A model generated the notes under the pieces. It had not been told where the DNA came from, made no database searches, and was given only the letters and a program-made list of their open reading frames with translations. DNA of 64,000 nucleotides from JASGDN01 sp049840815. Lineage in GTDB: Bacteria; Chloroflexota; Chloroflexia; Thermomicrobiales; UBA6265. Below are positions 60,016-64,000 of this stretch, piece after piece. Location of the stretch: NCBI GenBank assembly GCA_049840815.1, contig JASGJI010000010.1, positions 185,078 through 249,077 of the forward strand. Reading direction: 5' to 3'. The first letter of the stretch is position 1; each line of letters starts with the position of its first letter. Position numbers and translations under genes: made by a program.

Positions 60016-60609
60016 GCGGGATTGCGCTGAGAATGCTGGGGCATCGCGGGTGCTGGTGGACGACGCAGACAGCGGCAATCTGCGAGAGAATCTTCTTGCG
60101 GTCAGGACTATACGTCCCGCTGGGTGGGATCGGGCGCGCCTCGCCGAGGTGGTGAAGGGCTTCCTGTTGTGGCCTCCAGCGATCGTCCGTCCAGCCAGCA
60201 CATGAGATTGACGCGTCGCCAGTTCGTTCCTATCATGCAGGCGACGTGGGGCCACCACGATGCGAGCCGGGCTCTCGATCCTGGTTTCGCCCTTCGCCCC
60301 GCTGCCAGCTCCATCGTCGCCCGGCGAGGGGTTTCCGTATCCTGACCCTCACATCCCCTTGTCCTGATGCGCGGAGGCGCTGGTGACAAGGGGATGTTGT
60401 TTCCAGCTCCCTTTCCTGCGATCGCGCGTCGTGTCCGATCGGCACGGCGTGTTCGTGGCACGCCGCAATTGTGGGCATGCCTCTGGAGGGCTGGCCTTGA
60501 AGAGGCTGGCACGAGGGTGAGCCGTGGCACATCGTCTGCCATTTGACGTCTCGTTGTGTCCAGGTATCGTCGTCTACCAGGGTGATGCTGGAACCCAGGA
60601 GGTGACCTT
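60016..60609. other. 594-bp intergenic region with a hairpin
   Basis: ACATCCCCTTGTC (60351-60363) pairs perfectly with GACAAGGGGATGT (60385-60397), with GCGC/GCGC inside the loop; TTGTTT follows. No gene is supported, although frames are open. The promoter of the ABC transporter must lie in the last 200 bases. Confidence 0.5.
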
Positions 60610-62631
60610 ATGAAGGCCCTCTTTCCAAGCCGTGGTCGCCTCGACAGCAATCTGCGTCGACCGTTCTCGTTCGCGGACCTGATCGTTGTCCCCCTGATCT
60701 TCTGCGCCATCCTCCTCTTCACGAAGGCATTCGAGGGCGCATCGACTCACTTCGACACGACATCCCCCAATCTCACGGTCAGCCTCGATCCACGCAATCT
60801 GCCGTACTACGGTCTGCGAACGATGGCCCGCATGTTCGTTGCGGTCATTGCGAGTCTGCTGTTTACCCTTGTCTACGCGACGCTCGCGGCCAAGTCGCGA
60901 CGCGCCGAGAAAATCCTCATTCCGGCGCTGGATTTCTTGCAGTCCCTGCCAATTCTCGGGTTCCTGACGGTGACGACCACGATCTTTCTGGGGGTGTTTC
61001 GAGGCAGCCTGCTTGGGTTGGAGGCCGCGAGCATCTTTGCGATTTTCACATCCCAGGTCTGGAACATGACCTTCAGTTTCTATCACTCGCTGATCACGGT
61101 GCCGCGAGACCTTATCGAGGCATCGGCGATGGCCCGCCAGTCGCGATGGCATCGGTTCTGGAGCCTCGAAGTTCCCTTCGCGATGCCGGGATTGGTCTGG
61201 AACACCATGATGTCGGTCTCGGGCGGCTGGTTCTTCGTGGTCGCCTCGGAAGTCATCACGGTGGTTGGCCGCAATGACAGCCAGGCCCTCCCGGGAGTCG
61301 GCTCCTATATCGCCCGAGCGATCGATGAAGCAAACAAGGGCGCCATGATCTGGGCGGCTGCCACGCTCCTGATCCTGATCTTGCTCTACGACCAGCTCAT
61401 TTTTCGACCAATCGTCGCCTGGTCCGAGAAGTTCAAGGTCGAGCAGAGCGAGTCCTCGGAGAGGGCATCGTCCTGGATGCTGACGGTGCTGCGCCGGTCG
61501 CGAATGGCGGGGTGGGTGGCAGAGATCCCGAATCCCCTTGTCGAGTGGGTGTCGCAGAAAACGGCATCCGGAAACCGCACCGGCCGGCCAATCGAGAGCC
61601 AGGCAGAAAGACGACGTCGGGTGCAGGTGCTCGACACGATCTGGATGATCACAATTCTGGTCGCTGGCGCTATCCTCGTCGGCATTCTCGCGAACTACAT
61701 GTTCGGGCCGGGATTCGGAATCAGGGGCGAGGAGATCCTGGCGGCGAACCCGAACCTCAATCAGGCGCTTGATCCGGAAGTCGCGGCCCAGTTCCGGGCG
61801 GCGGATGTTGTTGTTGGCACCGACAAGACCGTCTATCTCTCCAATGTCTGCGAAGCATCGGCAAACGGGAGCGAGAGCTCGACCGCGCTCACCGATGCCT
61901 TGCAAACGCCGGGGATCGACAGGCCCGGTGACCTCGTGACGGCATGCTCCGTTGCTCGGGTTCCTGCCGGAAAGGTGTCCTGGAGTGATGCCGGAGAGGT
62001 GGCCCTCCGGGGCGTAGCCACGATGCTCAGGGTGGTCGTCCTGATCGTGCTCGCCACACTGGTCTGGACGCCGATCGGCGTGTGGATCGGTTTGCGCCCG
62101 AGAGCAGCCCAGATCGCCCAGCCATTTGCGCAGTTCGCGGCAGCATTCCCGGCCAACTTGGTGTTTCCGGTTGCCGTCGTCATCATTTCGCGCCTCGCCC
62201 TCTCGCCGAATATCTTTCTGTCACCGCTGATGATCCTTGGCACGCAGTGGTACATCCTGTTCAATGTGATCGCGGGCACGCTGGGGATACCAAACGACCT
62301 GAAGGAGGCGACCCGGATCCTTGGCCTGAAGGGATGGCTCGCCTGGCGGACGCTCATCATTCCCGCGATCTTTCCAGCGTTCGTGACGGGAGGGATTACG
62401 GCGTCGGGGGGCTCCTGGAATGCGTCGATTGTGGCCGAAGTGGCATCGTGGGGATCGACGACCCTCGTCGCCTTCGGTCTGGGTTCCTACATCGCCCAGT
62501 GGAGTACAGGCGCCTTCAACCCACACGTCGCGCTCGGCATGTTCGCGATGGGGATGCTGGTGCTCGCCTTCAATCGTCTCCTGTGGCGACCGCTCTACCA
62601 TCTTGCCGAGACCCGATTCCGTCTCGATTGA
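60610..62631 (+). CDS. ABC importer permease, two fused NitT/TauT-like domains
   Basis: A 673-residue membrane protein made of two BPD-transporter permease domains. Each has its EAA-type coupling loop: DLIEASAMARQSRWHRFW (near residue 171) and DLKEATRILGLKGWLAW (near 563). Domain 1 spans ~65-280, domain 2 ~450-665. Between them, after a helix at ~341-360, an extracytoplasmic insert of roughly 95 residues (FGPGFGIRGEE ... VARVPAGKVSW), which standard NitT/TauT permeases lack. A perfect AGGAGG lies 7 bases before ATG 60610. The ATPase follows at 109 bp. Substrate unknown; no binding protein is adjacent. Confidence 0.9.
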   Translation: MKALFPSRGRLDSNLRRPFSFADLIVVPLIFCAILLFTKAFEGASTHFDTTSPNLTVSLDPRNLPYYGLRTMARMFVAVIASLLFTLVYATLAAKSRRAEKILIPALDFLQSLPILGFLTVTTTIFLGVFRGSLLGLEAASIFAIFTSQVWNMTFSFYHSLITVPRDLIEASAMARQSRWHRFWSLEVPFAMPGLVWNTMMSVSGGWFFVVASEVITVVGRNDSQALPGVGSYIARAIDEANKGAMIWAAATLLILILLYDQLIFRPIVAWSEKFKVEQSESSERASSWMLTVLRRSRMAGWVAEIPNPLVEWVSQKTASGNRTGRPIESQAERRRRVQVLDTIWMITILVAGAILVGILANYMFGPGFGIRGEEILAANPNLNQALDPEVAAQFRAADVVVGTDKTVYLSNVCEASANGSESSTALTDALQTPGIDRPGDLVTACSVARVPAGKVSWSDAGEVALRGVATMLRVVVLIVLATLVWTPIGVWIGLRPRAAQIAQPFAQFAAAFPANLVFPVAVVIISRLALSPNIFLSPLMILGTQWYILFNVIAGTLGIPNDLKEATRILGLKGWLAWRTLIIPAIFPAFVTGGITASGGSWNASIVAEVASWGSTTLVAFGLGSYIAQWSTGAFNPHVALGMFAMGMLVLAFNRLLWRPLYHLAETRFRLD

Positions 62632-62740
62632 CCGTCACCAGGATGCCGCGTCCCGAGGATTTCCGTCAGGGGTCATCCATGTTCACCAAGAGCACCACGC
62701 CCAACACCACGAGCTCCCGATCCATGCACACCACGGGGAG

Positions 62741-64000
62741 ATGGGCCATGCGTCCGAGGAGCGCACGGTCCTCTCCATCCACGATCTTCGGAAGTCATTT
62801 CATACGCCGGAGGGCGGAGAACTGCGGGTCCTTGATGGCATTGAGATGGAATTGCATGAAGGGGAGATCGTCGCGCTCCTTGGTCGATCAGGGTCGGGCA
62901 AGTCGACGCTGCTGCGCTGCCTGAGTGGCCTCATCCTCCCGACGAGCGGAACCGTAATCTATCAGGATCAGGAAGTGACCGGCCCGATGCCCGGCATGGC
63001 CATGGTGTTCCAGTCGTTCGCGCTCTTTCCATGGATGACGGTTCAGCAGAACGTGGAACTCGGTCTCAAGGCCCAGGGCGTTCCAGCCGGCGCGCGACGC
63101 CAGCGGGCGCTGGAGGCGATCGATGTGATTGGACTGGATGGATTCGAATCCGCATTTCCCAAGGAACTTTCCGGAGGGATGCGTCAACGCGTCGGATTCG
63201 CTCGGGCGCTCGTGACCAATCCCGATATCCTCCTGATGGACGAACCGTTCAGCGCCCTCGATATCCTGACGGCAGAGAACCTCCGTGCGGAGTTGCTGGA
63301 CCTGTGGCATGCGCAACGCATCACCACCAGGGCCATGCTGCTGGTGACCCACAATATCGAAGAGGCCGTCCTGATGGCCGATCGGATTCTTGTGCTGGGT
63401 TCGAATCCCGGTCGCATCCGGGCCGAAGTCGCGGTGCCACTGCCTCGACCACGCGACCGATCCGATCCCGCCTTCCGGGAGCTGGTCGAGTATATCTATA
63501 AGGTGATGACCACCCGATTGGCGCCAGAGGGCGCCATACAGCCAGATACCGGTCACGCGGGAATCGGTCATCGGTTGCTCGCTACGTCGGTCGCGCAGAT
63601 CGGCGGCTTGCTGGAACATGTGGCCAAGGGAACCGATTCTGGGCGGGAGGACCTTCCCCGGCTTGCTCGGGCCATGAACCTGGAAGTCGACGATCTCTTC
63701 CCGGTCGTCGATGCGGCCGCATTGTTGCGGTTCGCGGAGGTGCGGGATGGCGACATCGAGCTCCTGCCGATAGGCAAGACCTTCGCCGCTGCCGATATCC
63801 AGGAACGCAAGCAGCTCTTTGCGGATCAGGTAGTCAGGCACGTCCCCTTGATCAGCCACATCAGCCAGGTCCTGCATACGCAGCCAGATCACCATGCCTC
63901 GGAAGATCGCTTCCTGCGCGAACTCGAAGCCGGCATGAGTCCCGAGGATGCGTCAGCCATCCTCACCACCGCCATCGATTGGGGACGATACTCCGAGATC
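62741..64000 (+). CDS. ABC ATPase with C-terminal AAA-associated domain (3' end outside window)
   Basis: ATP-binding subunit for the preceding permease. Walker A GRSGSGKST (~47), Q-loop FQSFALFPW, signature LSGGMRQRV, Walker B ILLMDEPFSALD and H-loop VTHNIEEA are complete, as in nitrate/sulfonate importers. From about residue 270 a second domain of the AAA_assoc_C type (PF09821-like) follows: HRLLATSVAQIGGLLEHV...LLPIGKTFAAADIQERKQLF...FLRELEAGMSPEDASAILTTAIDWGRYSE; the window ends inside it. ATG 62741 is the only standard start in frame, though GGGGAG touches it directly. The domain is thought to be regulatory. Confidence 0.9.
   Translation, partial: MGHASEERTVLSIHDLRKSFHTPEGGELRVLDGIEMELHEGEIVALLGRSGSGKSTLLRCLSGLILPTSGTVIYQDQEVTGPMPGMAMVFQSFALFPWMTVQQNVELGLKAQGVPAGARRQRALEAIDVIGLDGFESAFPKELSGGMRQRVGFARALVTNPDILLMDEPFSALDILTAENLRAELLDLWHAQRITTRAMLLVTHNIEEAVLMADRILVLGSNPGRIRAEVAVPLPRPRDRSDPAFRELVEYIYKVMTTRLAPEGAIQPDTGHAGIGHRLLATSVAQIGGLLEHVAKGTDSGREDLPRLARAMNLEVDDLFPVVDAAALLRFAEVRDGDIELLPIGKTFAAADIQERKQLFADQVVRHVPLISHISQVLHTQPDHHASEDRFLRELEAGMSPEDASAILTTAIDWGRYSEI

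Noticed and set aside
60124..60345. A 73-codon frame with an internal MRLTRRQF start, similar to a twin-arginine leader.
   Set aside because: The frame has no proper ribosome-binding site, no hydrophobic core after the arginines, and no homology I can recognise.

Overview
The window reads as one chromosomal segment of a GC-rich bacterium, most likely a member of the Chloroflexota close to Thermomicrobia/Sphaerobacter. This is inferred from the 16S text and from the gene content (single-copy housekeeping genes, a S1 protein with an unusual C-terminal tail, a DUF2342 metalloprotease, many NlpC/SH3 and membrane proteins). No phylogeny could be run. GTG and TTG starts are common, many -10 boxes read TATACT, and almost every gene end carries a strong stem-loop, so starts were placed mainly by Shine-Dalgarno spacing.

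Layout. 0-8.6 kb: the 3' part of metK, a cyclic-di-AMP receptor with a coupled small gene, a SWIM zinc-finger protein, a tail-anchored protein, miaB with a TPR gene, a secreted protein and a broken phosphotransferase. 8.6-18 kb: a membrane GAF/PAS histidine kinase without an adjacent regulator, a ferredoxin-NADP reductase, trpS, a UbiB/AarF kinase, an HxlR regulator, a 4-TM holin-like protein, a phosphodiesterase and a class V aminotransferase. 18-33 kb: rpsA, clpC, radA, murG, then the tightly coupled lspA-rluD-glycerate kinase run, a ThDP enzyme, and a divergent polyprenyl synthase/UbiA pair. 33-37 kb: an hsp20-lon proteostasis operon behind a perfect palindrome that overlaps a TATAAT box, and a class I glutamine-amidotransferase-like hydrolase. 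37.2-43.4 kb: a complete rrn operon (two promoters, 16S, tRNA-Ile, tRNA-Ala, 23S, 5S, initiator tRNA-Met). 43.5-50.4 kb: a DUF2342 metalloprotease, purH, a DinB-fold protein, an SH3/NlpC-P60 hydrolase, ACC deaminase and small hypothetical genes.

50.4-64 kb is the accessory part. A LURP-one protein is followed by an IS remnant whose transposase has lost its N-terminus and whose right end abuts a SulP permease that has lost its own N-terminus. Then come a Vps62-like membrane protein, a HerA-type ATPase and a DUF2254 gene with two lesions. The window ends in a two-gene ABC importer (fused double permease and an ATPase with a C-terminal AAA-associated domain) with no binding protein in view.

Functional links: hsp20-lon and clpC cover protein quality control; murG, lspA, the NlpC/P60 protein and the prenyl genes serve the envelope; rpsA, trpS, miaB, rluD and rrn serve translation. 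The best candidates for new biology are the S1 tail, the hsp20-lon palindrome, the probable CTG start of lspA, a dispersed palindromic element, and the decaying membrane cluster at 52.9-59.5 kb.
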